From assembly GCA_964590195.1 (NCBI GenBank), contig CAZPWJ010000012.1, forward strand, positions 1 to 64,000: a stretch of 64,000 nucleotides of DNA, written 5' to 3'. The position numbers and the translations under genes were made by a program. Origin of the DNA: GCA-2731375 sp964590195 (GTDB lineage: Bacteria > Pseudomonadota > Alphaproteobacteria > GCA-2731375). A model generated the notes under the pieces. That model did no database searches. It worked only from the letters and a program-made list of their open reading frames with translations, and was not told the DNA's origin. How positions within the stretch are numbered: the stretch's first letter is position 1; each line of letters starts with the position of its first letter. This document shows positions 25,958 through 34,329 of the stretch, one piece after another.

Positions 25958-27544
25958 ATGACAAAGCACAGCGAAATCGCGACCGAGAGCAAGGCCTGGC
26001 CCTTTCAAGAGGCGCGCTCGCTGTTGAAACGGGTGCAGGGCAAGACACCGGCCAAGGGCCATGTGCTGTTCCAAACCGGCTATGGCCCCTCGGGCCTGCC
26101 CCATATCGGCACCTTTGGCGAGGTGGCACGGACCTCCATGGTGCGCCGGGCCTTCCACGAATTGTCCGATATCCCGACCCGGCTGGTGGCCTTTTCCGAC
26201 GACATGGACGGCCTGCGCAAGGTGCCCGACAACGTGCCCAATCAGGAGCTGCTGTCCAAGCATCTGGAAATGCCCCTGACCAAGGTGCCCGATCCGTTCG
26301 GCACCCATGACAGTTTCGGCGCCCATAACAATGCGCGCCTGCAGGCCTTCCTGGATCAGTTCGGTTTTGACTATGAATTCGTCTCGTCTACGGAGTGCTA
26401 CCAATCCGGCCTGTTCGACAACGCTTTGTTGGCGGTGCTGGCGAAATATGACGAGGTGATGAACGTTATCCTGCCCACCTTGGGCGCGGAACGTCAGGCA
26501 ACCTACAGCCCGTTTCTGCCCCTCTGCCCGGACACGGGGCGGGTTTTGCAGGTGCCGATTATCGAACAGAACCTGGATGCCGGCACCGTTGTTTATGAGA
26601 ACGAGGCCGGCGCCAAGGTCGAAGTGCCGGTGACGGGCGGTCATTGCAAGCTGCAATGGAAGGCGGATTGGGCCATGCGCTGGTTCGCCCTGGATGTGGA
26701 TTACGAGATGTCGGGTAAGGATTTGATCGAATCCGTGCGCCTGTCCTCGAAAATCTGCCGTATCCTGGGCTCGCGCCCGCCGGAAAGCTTCACCTATGAA
26801 TTGTTCCTGGACGAGAATGGCGAGAAGATCTCCAAGTCCCGGGGCAACGGCCTGTCAATCGAGGAATGGCTGCATTACGCCACGCCGGAAAGCCTCTCGC
26901 TCTATATGTTCCAGCAGCCGCGCCGGGCCAAGCGGCTGTTTTTCGATGTCATCCCGCGCGCAACCGATGATTATCTGCGCTTTCTGGAAACCTATCATGA
27001 CCAGGAAGTAGCCGAACAGCTGGCCAACCCGGCCTGGCATATCCATGCCGGCCAGCCGCCCAGGGAAGATGTGCCGATCACATTCGCCTTGCTGATGAAT
27101 TTGGCGGGGGCCTGCCATTCAGAAGACCCGGCGGTGTTGTGGGGCTTCATCTCGCGCTATGCCCCAGGCGCCACGGCGGAGAACCACCCCTTGTTGGATG
27201 CCCTGGTCGGATATGCCATCAACTATTACCGGGATTTCGTGAAGCCCAACAAGGTCTATCGCCAACCCACCGATCAGGAGCGGGCGGCGATGCAGGATCT
27301 GCTCACCGCGCTCGACGGCATGGATGCGGGTCTGTCCGGTTCGGATATCCAGAACCAAGTTTACGAGATCGGCAAGGCGCATGATTTCGAAAACCTGCGC
27401 GATTGGTTCAAGGCCCTGTACGAGGTGCTGTTCGGGCAAAGCCAGGGGCCGCGCTTCGGCTCATTCGCCGCTTTATACGGCGTGGCCGAAACAGCCGCCC
27501 TTGTACGCCGGGCCCTGGCGGGCGATGATCTGGCCGCGGAGTAA
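25958..27544 (+). CDS. lysK: Lysyl-tRNA synthetase, class I
   Basis: The 528-residue protein has the class I signatures HIGT (in GLPHIGTFGE, about residue 50) and KISKS (about residue 290) and the length of archaeal-type class I LysRS, which charges tRNA-Lys with lysine. Alphaproteobacteria commonly use this form in place of the class II enzyme. It is divergent from the helicase gene across a gap of 121 bp. Confidence 0.93.
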   Translation: MTKHSEIATESKAWPFQEARSLLKRVQGKTPAKGHVLFQTGYGPSGLPHIGTFGEVARTSMVRRAFHELSDIPTRLVAFSDDMDGLRKVPDNVPNQELLSKHLEMPLTKVPDPFGTHDSFGAHNNARLQAFLDQFGFDYEFVSSTECYQSGLFDNALLAVLAKYDEVMNVILPTLGAERQATYSPFLPLCPDTGRVLQVPIIEQNLDAGTVVYENEAGAKVEVPVTGGHCKLQWKADWAMRWFALDVDYEMSGKDLIESVRLSSKICRILGSRPPESFTYELFLDENGEKISKSRGNGLSIEEWLHYATPESLSLYMFQQPRRAKRLFFDVIPRATDDYLRFLETYHDQEVAEQLANPAWHIHAGQPPREDVPITFALLMNLAGACHSEDPAVLWGFISRYAPGATAENHPLLDALVGYAINYYRDFVKPNKVYRQPTDQERAAMQDLLTALDGMDAGLSGSDIQNQVYEIGKAHDFENLRDWFKALYEVLFGQSQGPRFGSFAALYGVAETAALVRRALAGDDLAAE

Positions 27545-27570
27545 CAATAGCAAGCACAGAGGAACGGGCG

Positions 27571-28422
27571 ATGGAAAAGCTGGCGACGGGATACGGCCTG
27601 ATTGAAGGGCCGGTATGGGACGAAAGCCGGGGATTGCTCTATTCCGACGTGATCAATGGCGGCGTCTTTTGCCTCGGTCCGGATGATGAAGTCACTCAGG
27701 TTATCGAACACCGCCGGGGCATTGGCGGCATGGCCCTGCATGAAAACGGCGGCATCGTGGTTTCGGGCCGCAACATCTCGCTAAAGCCGGCGGATGGCGG
27801 CGATACGGTGGTATTGCTGGCGGATGATCCCGACGGCGGCAGAATAGGGTTCAACGATATCACCACCGATGCCAAGGGCCGCATCTATGCCGGTGCCCTG
27901 TCTTTCCGTCCGGTGGGCCATGACGAAACGCCGAAACCGGCCTCTCTGTTCTGCATTGACCTGGACGGCAGCGCCCGTGTGGTCGGCGAGGATGTCATGC
28001 TGACCAACGGCATGGGCGTCTCGCCCGACGGCGGCAAGCTTTATCATTCGGAATCCCTGCGCAACCGGGTCCGCGTTTACGATGTGGCGGCGAACGGCGA
28101 TCTTGGTCCGCACCGGACCTTTGCTACCATCGAAGGCGGCATCCCCGATGGCCTGGCGGTGGCCGTTGACGGCAGTGTCTGGGTCGCCAACGCCGATGGC
28201 GGTTGTGTCGATGTCTTCGAGCCCGACGGCAGCCTGCGCCGCTCTATCCCGTGCGAGCTGCCCATGGTCACTTCCGTCTGTTTTGGCGGTGCGGATCTGA
28301 TGGATTTCTATATTGTCACCGGTTCGCGCGGGGCTGATAGAGATAACGCCGGCACGGTCTATCGCATGCGCGCCGACGTGGCCGGGTTGCCCGTGGCGCC
28401 GGCGAGAGTGGCTATTCCCTAA
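27571..28422 (+). CDS. SMP-30/gluconolactonase family protein
   Basis: The 283-residue protein belongs to the SMP-30/gluconolactonase/LRE six-bladed propeller family. Visible marks are EGPVWDE near the N-terminus (metal-binding Glu), the FNDITTDAKGRIYAG segment, TNGMGVSPDG and the DGLAVAVDGSVWVAN segment with the metal-binding Asp. Such enzymes usually hydrolyse sugar lactones. It begins 26 bp after lysK with an AGAGGAA ribosome binding site and may be read from the same transcript, although no functional link is known. Confidence 0.82.
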   Translation: MEKLATGYGLIEGPVWDESRGLLYSDVINGGVFCLGPDDEVTQVIEHRRGIGGMALHENGGIVVSGRNISLKPADGGDTVVLLADDPDGGRIGFNDITTDAKGRIYAGALSFRPVGHDETPKPASLFCIDLDGSARVVGEDVMLTNGMGVSPDGGKLYHSESLRNRVRVYDVAANGDLGPHRTFATIEGGIPDGLAVAVDGSVWVANADGGCVDVFEPDGSLRRSIPCELPMVTSVCFGGADLMDFYIVTGSRGADRDNAGTVYRMRADVAGLPVAPARVAIP

Positions 28423-28579
28423 GGCAATGACGGCTCGCGGTGGCGGTCGGTTTGACAAATCCATTTTGCAAGTAAATGGGGTTAGTATTACGCTCGGCTA
28501 ATGATTGCGGCTGAGATCCTGATCAACGGAGAACCTGTTGTGCCATGGGTTGAAGCGCGTTGTATCCGTGGGGAAATCA

Positions 28580-30451
28580 ATGACAGTGGCACCTGCCGAT
28601 AGTGGCGACAGTGATCCATCTTATGCCGTCGAAGGCGATGCGATAGCGGACGAAATCCGCGTCGTACAATCGGTACAGACCCAACGCAGCATGCCGACCC
28701 TGCTGTTGGGCAACCTAGTGGCGGCCGCAATTGTGTCCTATCTTGACTGGGACGCGGCTGTTTCCAGCTATGCGGTCTACTTTCTGGCCGGCATGATCGT
28801 GCTATTGCTGCCGATGTTGCGCAGCTATCTCCGCTTGCGCCGCATGCCGCGCCCGGAACGGGTTAGCCGACGTCGCATTCGGCTGGTTGAAATTCATTCG
28901 CTGCTGTTGGGGTTGAGCTGGGCTATCGCTACCCTTTTGATAATATCGGTTTCGAGCCCGATAAATGGTGTGCTTGTCGCCATGGTGACGGTCTTTCTGG
29001 CTTTTGGGGCAGTGGCGCAAATGCCGGGCTTGCCGAAGGCATCGGCCGCTTATTTCGCGCCAATGATAGTGGCAACCCTTGGCAGCCTCTATGTCAATGA
29101 CATCGTGGAAGCGGACGTGCTGTTCCTGTTAGCCGCCGCGACGCTTATCTCGCTGCCGCGTTCGGCCTGGCAGGGTTGGCAGGATGTATGTGCGACGGTG
29201 CGTCTGGGCCAGGAGAAATTGCAGGCGGAAACCGAGGCTCACCAACACGAGACGGAAGCGGTTCGCTCGATCCTCGAAGCCATTCCATTTCCCCTGGTCG
29301 TGACGCGGGAGACCGGCGTATTGCACGCATCGGCGCAGGCGGCCCGGCAATTCGGCATCTCCGCGGGTGACAATGTCTCGGGCCTCAATATTGTCGATTT
29401 TTTTGTTGATCCGGTGGATCAGCAGACGATGAGTGAATTACAAGAGGAGCGGGGCCGACTGGAAGAATACGAAGTGCGGCTAAAGAATGTGCGGGGCGAA
29501 CCATTTTGGGCATCGCTATCCACGTTGCCGATGCTTTACGAGGGTCAGGATTGCTGGTTGAACGTTGTCTATGTCATTGATGACCGAAAACGGGCGGAAG
29601 CGCAGGTGGCCGATGCCCGGCGGACAGCGGAAGAACAGGCTCGGGTGTTGGAGGCTGTTTCCGGGCAGCTGGCGAAATACATCTCACCGCAGCTCTACAA
29701 AGCGATCTTTTCGGGTGAGCAAAGGGTGGCGATCGAATCTAAACGCAAGAAACTGACGGTATTCTTTTCCGATATTGCGGGCTTTACCGAAATCACCGAC
29801 CAATTAGAATCGGAAGAATTGACCGCGCTGTTGAATCAATATTTGACGGAAATGTCGAACATCGCGCAGGAGCACGGCGCCAACTTCGACAAGTTTATCG
29901 GCGATGCCATGATGTTTTATTTCGGCGACCCCGAATCCAGAGGCGCCAAGGAAGACGCCACCGCTTGCGTTCAAATGGCCATCGCCATGCAACGCCGGGT
30001 CCGTGAACTGCACGACGAATGGCGGGCCCTGGGCATCGAGCAGCCCTTCGAAATTCGCATTGGCATCAACACAGGCTATTGCACGGTTGGAAATTTCGGC
30101 TCCGAGGATCGGATGGACTACACCATCATAGGCAGCGAGGTGAACCTGGCTTCCCGGCTACAGTCGCACGCGGATGTCGGCGGCATTCTGTTGGCGAACG
30201 AGACCTATGCCCTCGTCAAGGACTGGTTGCTAGCCGAACAGGGCGATACCATTACCGTCAAGGGATTTGCCAAGCCCGTGACAACATTCCGCGTCAAGGG
30301 CATCTATGACGAACTCGTCAGCGGCGGTCAGGTTATCCATCGGAATATTGATGGCTTATCGTTGACGATCGACCGTGACCGCCTGGAGTTGTCAGGTAAG
30401 GAGAATGCTATCCATGAGCTTGAGAACGCCCTGGCGCAGTTGAAGGATTAA
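28580..30451 (+). CDS. Membrane adenylate/guanylate cyclase with PAS domain
   Basis: The protein (about 623 residues) has a membrane section of about six helices (about residues 30-190), a coiled-coil segment, a PAS-like domain (about 220-340) and a C-terminal class III nucleotidyl cyclase domain. The metal-binding aspartates are in FFSDIAGFT (about 395) and FIGDAMMFYFGD (about 440). It should make cAMP or cGMP in response to a signal. A TTG at 28538 with a GGAG site is an in-frame alternative to the ATG at 28580. The end overlaps the converging PAS-like gene by 4 bp. Confidence 0.85.
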   Translation: MTVAPADSGDSDPSYAVEGDAIADEIRVVQSVQTQRSMPTLLLGNLVAAAIVSYLDWDAAVSSYAVYFLAGMIVLLLPMLRSYLRLRRMPRPERVSRRRIRLVEIHSLLLGLSWAIATLLIISVSSPINGVLVAMVTVFLAFGAVAQMPGLPKASAAYFAPMIVATLGSLYVNDIVEADVLFLLAAATLISLPRSAWQGWQDVCATVRLGQEKLQAETEAHQHETEAVRSILEAIPFPLVVTRETGVLHASAQAARQFGISAGDNVSGLNIVDFFVDPVDQQTMSELQEERGRLEEYEVRLKNVRGEPFWASLSTLPMLYEGQDCWLNVVYVIDDRKRAEAQVADARRTAEEQARVLEAVSGQLAKYISPQLYKAIFSGEQRVAIESKRKKLTVFFSDIAGFTEITDQLESEELTALLNQYLTEMSNIAQEHGANFDKFIGDAMMFYFGDPESRGAKEDATACVQMAIAMQRRVRELHDEWRALGIEQPFEIRIGINTGYCTVGNFGSEDRMDYTIIGSEVNLASRLQSHADVGGILLANETYALVKDWLLAEQGDTITVKGFAKPVTTFRVKGIYDELVSGGQVIHRNIDGLSLTIDRDRLELSGKENAIHELENALAQLKD

Positions 30452-30945
30452 GCGAGGCGTTCGGAGGTCTGGGCGACCACGTGGGTGATTTCGTCGTTCG
30501 CGTCCAGCAGCGGCATCCATAGGCGCGTATAGGTGACCATTTCGCCGCGGATGATGCCGGAGATCAGATGAAACGCCGGCTTCTTCTCCTTGGCCAGGTC
30601 GGCGAACGAATTCAACGCGATGTCTATCACCGGGGCATAGCCGCGCATCTCGCCCAGTCTACGCGCGAGAAAACTCTCGCCGGAAAATTTGAAATCGCCG
30701 CGCCAATAAACCGTTTGCCATTCGTCTATGTCATTGCCGTGGCGCTGGTATACGGCGGCCCGATGGGCCAGGGCGCCGCTGTCCAAAAGGCGGCGAAATT
30801 TTTCCGCCGGCGAGGATTCCGCCGCGATCGACTTCCATGGAGCGGCAAGGGCTAGGGCATCGCTGTCGAGCAGATTATTGCCGCAAAGCTCTCGGTACAT
30901 GGGCTCGCGGCTGGCGCGGACGTCACTCAGACTAATCACTGTCAT
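30448..30945 (-). CDS. PAS-like domain protein
   Basis: This 165-residue protein has the layout of a single alphaproteobacterial PAS (PAS_5-like) domain: an N-terminal helix, a GGN/YWRGDFKF-like core and a C-terminal strand MVTYTRLWMPLLDANDEITHVVAQT. It is soluble and has no output domain. It overlaps the upstream XRE regulator gene by 14 bp, so both are almost certainly one translation-coupled unit, possibly a sensor partner of the regulator. Family assignment is by pattern, the function is inferred. Confidence 0.6.
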   Translation of the reverse strand: MTVISLSDVRASREPMYRELCGNNLLDSDALALAAPWKSIAAESSPAEKFRRLLDSGALAHRAAVYQRHGNDIDEWQTVYWRGDFKFSGESFLARRLGEMRGYAPVIDIALNSFADLAKEKKPAFHLISGIIRGEMVTYTRLWMPLLDANDEITHVVAQTSERLA

Positions 30946-31369
30946 TTTGGCTCTTATCCTCAGCTTCCGCCAGCATGCCCCGGATCGATTCGTCGATCAA
31001 GACCAACTCCGGCATGCCCGGCGTCTTGGATAGAATGACATACGTATTGCAAATCAGTTGCGCCAGCTCCGCCCGTGTCCGCGTCCCCACGGCCGCCTCG
31101 TCCAAGGCCAACACACGGTCCACGGCAATGCTCATTATTTCCGCATCGGGCTGTTCCGGCGCGACGTCCCGTGGCCCGCCAAAGGCGACATCATGAACGT
31201 CGACCTCCAGCGCGGCGGCGATCGCGGTTAGCCGCGACAGTGGCGGCTCGGCCCGACCCTGCTCCCACGAGGCCACGCCGGTTTTCGTCAGATCCAGCTT
31301 CGCGGCCAATTCCGACTGGGTCATGCCCACTGCTTTGCGGAAGCGTCGAATACGATTGCCGATATTCAT
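30932..31369 (-). CDS. XRE-family transcriptional regulator
   Basis: The 145-residue protein has an N-terminal Cro/C1 helix-turn-helix (about residues 5-60; MTQSELAAKLDLTKTGVASWEQGRAEP) and a C-terminal region of about 75 residues that is mostly helical. Two matching inverted repeats, GTACRA-N5-TYGTAC, lie in the divergent gap upstream, so autoregulation and control of the small gene at 31551 are likely. Its stop overlaps the PAS-like gene. Confidence 0.85.
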   Translation of the reverse strand: MNIGNRIRRFRKAVGMTQSELAAKLDLTKTGVASWEQGRAEPPLSRLTAIAAALEVDVHDVAFGGPRDVAPEQPDAEIMSIAVDRVLALDEAAVGTRTRAELAQLICNTYVILSKTPGMPELVLIDESIRGMLAEAEDKSQNDSD

Positions 31370-31413
31370 TTGGCAACCCCTTTTATGCGGTTTTCACGGG
31401 CCCAACCAGAATA

Positions 31414-31430
31414 GTACGAGTTTATCGTAC
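31414..31430. promoter_or_regulatory. Putative XRE operator 1
   Basis: The inverted repeat GTACGA-N5-TCGTAC sits about 45 bp upstream of the XRE gene start, in an AT-rich divergent promoter region. It shares its half-site and 5-bp spacing with a second site 82 bp away, which supports a dimeric regulator, most simply the XRE protein. Confidence 0.6.
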
Positions 31431-31494
31431 CTCTAAACAAGCCTAGAGTGTAAATCGTGTCAATTAGAGATTATTCGCGTTATTTAATTTGAAT

Positions 31495-31513
31495 AGTACA
31501 AAATAATTGTACT
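31495..31513. promoter_or_regulatory. Putative XRE operator 2
   Basis: AGTACAA-N5-TTGTACT is a perfect 7-bp inverted repeat with a 5-bp spacer, of the same form as the site at 31414-31430. It lies 38 bp upstream of the ATG at 31551 and so is placed to control that gene. Confidence 0.6.
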
Positions 31514-31550
31514 AAATTGAAGGAGTAGACTTTGGGAGGAGGCACTGGCT

Positions 31551-31784
31551 ATGCTGAAAGAAAGCGATCCCGTATTGACCGAGGCGGAGATGCCAAATGG
31601 CGGGCACGGCGATAACTCGATTGAACTGCTGCAGGCATGTATTGGCCAATTCGCCGAACGGCTTCGGCGCATAGGCCATCCTGAATCAGCACACTTTCTG
31701 GATGTCGCCGCCCTGGTGTTGGAAGACGAAGATAAAAAGCTGATCAACTATCCCGTACGCCGCCGCTCTAACGCAGGCGGATGA
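31551..31784 (+). CDS. Small hypothetical protein divergent from XRE regulator
   Basis: This 77-residue acidic protein, mainly helical in its centre, has no recognisable family. The ATG follows a very strong GGGAGGAGG ribosome binding site by 8 nt, so it is probably expressed. A putative XRE operator lies just upstream, so it is likely a target of the divergent regulator. Its end overlaps the converging DUF4170 gene by 17 bp. Confidence 0.6.
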   Translation: MLKESDPVLTEAEMPNGGHGDNSIELLQACIGQFAERLRRIGHPESAHFLDVAALVLEDEDKKLINYPVRRRSNAGG

Positions 31785-32007
31785 TCATATACTTGATAAA
31801 GGCGCGGTCCACGGTGGCCTGGGCGGCGCCCCGCCAAATATTGAAGGCCTCGTCGTAAGTGGGATAGATGCCCTTTATATCCAGGGCCGATAGGTCGGTG
31901 AATTCGGCTCCGCGCGGATCCCGAACTTCGCCACCCATGACCATGAACATAGGCTGATCTTCCTGATCGAACTCACGTTCGTCTGATTTTGCTGCTACCA
32001 TCATCAT
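31768..32007 (-). CDS. DUF4170 domain protein
   Basis: This 79-residue protein matches the DUF4170 family, common in alphaproteobacteria: the MVMGGEVRDP start, then IYPTYDEAFNIWRGAAQATVDRAFIKYMI. The function of the family is not known. It is cytoplasmic by sequence. Three in-frame ATG codons lie at the start; the first is used here. Confidence 0.75.
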   Translation of the reverse strand: MMMVAAKSDEREFDQEDQPMFMVMGGEVRDPRGAEFTDLSALDIKGIYPTYDEAFNIWRGAAQATVDRAFIKYMIIRLR

Positions 32008-32042
32008 GGCCGGCGTTATAGCAGAAAAAAGTTACCTGTCTA

Positions 32043-33242
32043 TCAAGATCGCCGGCTCAATGCCGGCCTGTCCCGGCGTGGCAAAATCGATAGCGCGGCG
32101 AGGAAAATAAAGCCCGCGATGACATAGTAGGGCAGCGCATAACCGTTGGAGAGCGTGACCAGGACAGAGAAAACCGCCGGCCCCACGACCAGGCCAAAAT
32201 AGGTGAAAAAGATGCTGCCTCCGGTCGCTGCGCTGACCTGATCGAGGGGCGCGACGCGAGTGATCTCGGCGATAAAGACGCCGTTCCAGCCGGCAGCGGT
32301 AGCACCAGCGGCGGCGGAGACGGCGGCAATGCTCCAGAACGGCCAGGCGGCATCCATATGCGCCAGCATGATGACAAAGCTGGCCGAAGCCATGCCCAAC
32401 AGCGCCAGCACCACGGCGGCGCGGATAAACCGGCCGGCAAGCCAGCCCCAGGCGATGCGCGCGCCGACGCCAATGCCGTGCATGCAGGAATAAGCAACCC
32501 CGGCGCTGACCAGATCCAGACCGACATGGTTCACAAGATAGGTCACCAGAAATGCGAACATGCAGGACTGCACGCAGGCGAAGATAAAGCCGGCCAGGGT
32601 CAGCCGGCGCAGTCCGGAATGGCCGGCCAGCAAGCGCAACTGCCGCCAAACGCCGCTGATCGACAGGGGCCGGCCCGGTTGCCGGTCATCGTCCGAACTG
32701 GCGCGCAAGGGCTGCACCATGAGAACGGTGAGCACGCCAAGGGCGGCAGAGACCATCAGGGCCTCGCGCCAACCGGCGCCGACGACGACCCAGGGAATCA
32801 GCAAGCCGGCCACGAAGCCCCCTAACGGGGCGCCGCTTTGCTTGATCGAGAAAACCAGGGGGCGGTCCTTGGGCCGGGTCACGCGGGACAGGATATGGGC
32901 CGCGCCCGGCGTATTGGGACCATAACCCATGCCCAATAGAAAGCCGCAGACCAGGATCAGCGGCAGCAGGGTGGTAATGGACAGCAACAGGGCCGCGGCC
33001 GAGGCTAGGATGCCGATCTGCATCACCCGCATGGCGCCAAAGCGGGCTGTCAGGGCGCCCATGAACAGGGATACCGGCATGGCCCCCAAAAAGACCAACG
33101 ATGTATACAAACCCACATGAGAGGCAGCGAAACCAACTTCGTCGCGAAGGGCCGGGGCCAGCACGGGCACGGTCAGGAACATCACGGAGGTGATGGTCTG
33201 CATCCAGGTGGTGCCGGCGAGGGGCCAAAATACGTCGCGCAT
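32043..33242 (-). CDS. Major facilitator superfamily transporter
   Basis: This protein of about 399 residues has 12 predicted membrane helices and the MFS loop 2-3 pattern MGALTARFGAMRVMQ after helix 2, with a similar loop in the second half. The substrate is unknown; it most resembles the anion/organic-acid and cyanate-permease-like carriers. An ATG at 33242 is preferred to an in-frame TTG five codons upstream. It is divergent from the SMP-30-containing sugar-acid-type operon, so it may import a substrate of that pathway; that is inference. Confidence 0.8.
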   Translation of the reverse strand: MRDVFWPLAGTTWMQTITSVMFLTVPVLAPALRDEVGFAASHVGLYTSLVFLGAMPVSLFMGALTARFGAMRVMQIGILASAAALLLSITTLLPLILVCGFLLGMGYGPNTPGAAHILSRVTRPKDRPLVFSIKQSGAPLGGFVAGLLIPWVVVGAGWREALMVSAALGVLTVLMVQPLRASSDDDRQPGRPLSISGVWRQLRLLAGHSGLRRLTLAGFIFACVQSCMFAFLVTYLVNHVGLDLVSAGVAYSCMHGIGVGARIAWGWLAGRFIRAAVVLALLGMASASFVIMLAHMDAAWPFWSIAAVSAAAGATAAGWNGVFIAEITRVAPLDQVSAATGGSIFFTYFGLVVGPAVFSVLVTLSNGYALPYYVIAGFIFLAALSILPRRDRPALSRRS

Positions 33243-33327
33243 AATGCCGGATACCAATACAAGGAATGGGGATGGGCCGTTCGGACGAGAGGGTTATAAT
33301 AGCCTGAAAATCATGCAGGAGAACCCA

Positions 33328-34329
33328 ATGAGCGCGGATAATGCGGGCGCGGAAAGCTTCCGACTGAAACCAAATGATCTTGGCTATTTCGGCGATGGTC
33401 TGAACCGGCCCGAATGCGTGCTCTGTCTGGCCGACGGCACGGTCATCACATCGCAGGCAGGCGGCGGGGTCAGCGTCATTGGGACCGATGGCGCGCGCCG
33501 GGATATTCTGGGCCAGCGTCGGGACGGCCTGCCGCCGGTGATGACCAATGGCTTTGCCCTGACCAAATCGGGCGATTTCCTGTTGGCGGATCTGCACGGT
33601 GAGGGTGGCGGCGCCTGGCGCTTGTCGCAAAGCGGCGCGGTGACGCCATTGCTGGTGGAGCTTGATGGCCAGGCCTTGCCGTCGGCGAATTTCGTCGGCG
33701 TTGACCATGCCGAACGCATCTGGATTACCATTTCCACCCGCCACGATCCCCGCGCCCTGGCCTACCGTCCCGACGTGGCCGATGGCTTTATTATCCTGAT
33801 GGATGATAAAGGCGCACGCATCGTGGCTGACGATATTGGCTATACCAACGAGGCCATCGTCGATCCTTCCGGCGATTGGCTGTATGTCAACGAGACCATG
33901 GCCCGGCGCACCTCGCGCTACCGCATCAAGGACGACAACAGTCTGGGCCCGCGCGAGACCTTCGTGGAATACGGCCATGGCACCTATCCCGACGGCCTGG
34001 CCTTTGACGAAGAAGGCGCCTTCTGGATGACCTCGGTGGTCTCGAACCGGGTTGTCCGGGTTACGCCGGACGGGGAACAACGCGTCGTAATCGAGGAAAA
34101 TGACCCCGAACAGCTGGCGGTTGTCGAGGCGGCCTATCTGGCCGGCGAAATGGGCCGCTCTCATATGGACAATATTAAGACAGATGTTATGCAGTCGATC
34201 TCGTCCATCGCCTTCGGCGGACCGGACCGGCGCACTGCTTATCTGGGCAATCTGCTGGATTCGAAACTTTATACTTTCCAAAGCCCGGTGCCGGGCTTTG
34301 CACCATCGCATTGGGGAGTCCGTTTGTGA
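33328..34329 (+). CDS. SMP-30/gluconolactonase family protein
   Basis: The protein (333 residues from the ATG at 33328, which follows AGGAG by 6 nt) has the six-bladed propeller pattern of the SMP-30 family: RPECVL near the N-terminus, TNGFALTKSGDFLLADL, the YTNEAIVDPSGDWLYVNE segment and DGLAFDEEGAFWMTS. These enzymes hydrolyse sugar lactones. It is the first gene of a tight three-gene operon; its TGA overlaps the GTG start of the next gene. Confidence 0.82.
   Translation: MSADNAGAESFRLKPNDLGYFGDGLNRPECVLCLADGTVITSQAGGGVSVIGTDGARRDILGQRRDGLPPVMTNGFALTKSGDFLLADLHGEGGGAWRLSQSGAVTPLLVELDGQALPSANFVGVDHAERIWITISTRHDPRALAYRPDVADGFIILMDDKGARIVADDIGYTNEAIVDPSGDWLYVNETMARRTSRYRIKDDNSLGPRETFVEYGHGTYPDGLAFDEEGAFWMTSVVSNRVVRVTPDGEQRVVIEENDPEQLAVVEAAYLAGEMGRSHMDNIKTDVMQSISSIAFGGPDRRTAYLGNLLDSKLYTFQSPVPGFAPSHWGVRL
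34280..34299 (+). repeat. Hairpin at SMP-30/dehydrogenase junction
   Basis: AAAGCCCGG and CCGGGCTTT form a perfect 9-bp stem with a TG loop, near the end of the SMP-30 gene and about 27 bp before the next start codon. It might affect translation of the downstream gene, or it may be a chance palindrome in coding DNA. Confidence 0.4.

Noticed and set aside
30448..31784. XRE and small genes as a toxin-antitoxin pair
   Set aside because: The genes are divergent and not in one operon, the XRE partner is a PAS-like protein, and no toxin fold is recognisable.
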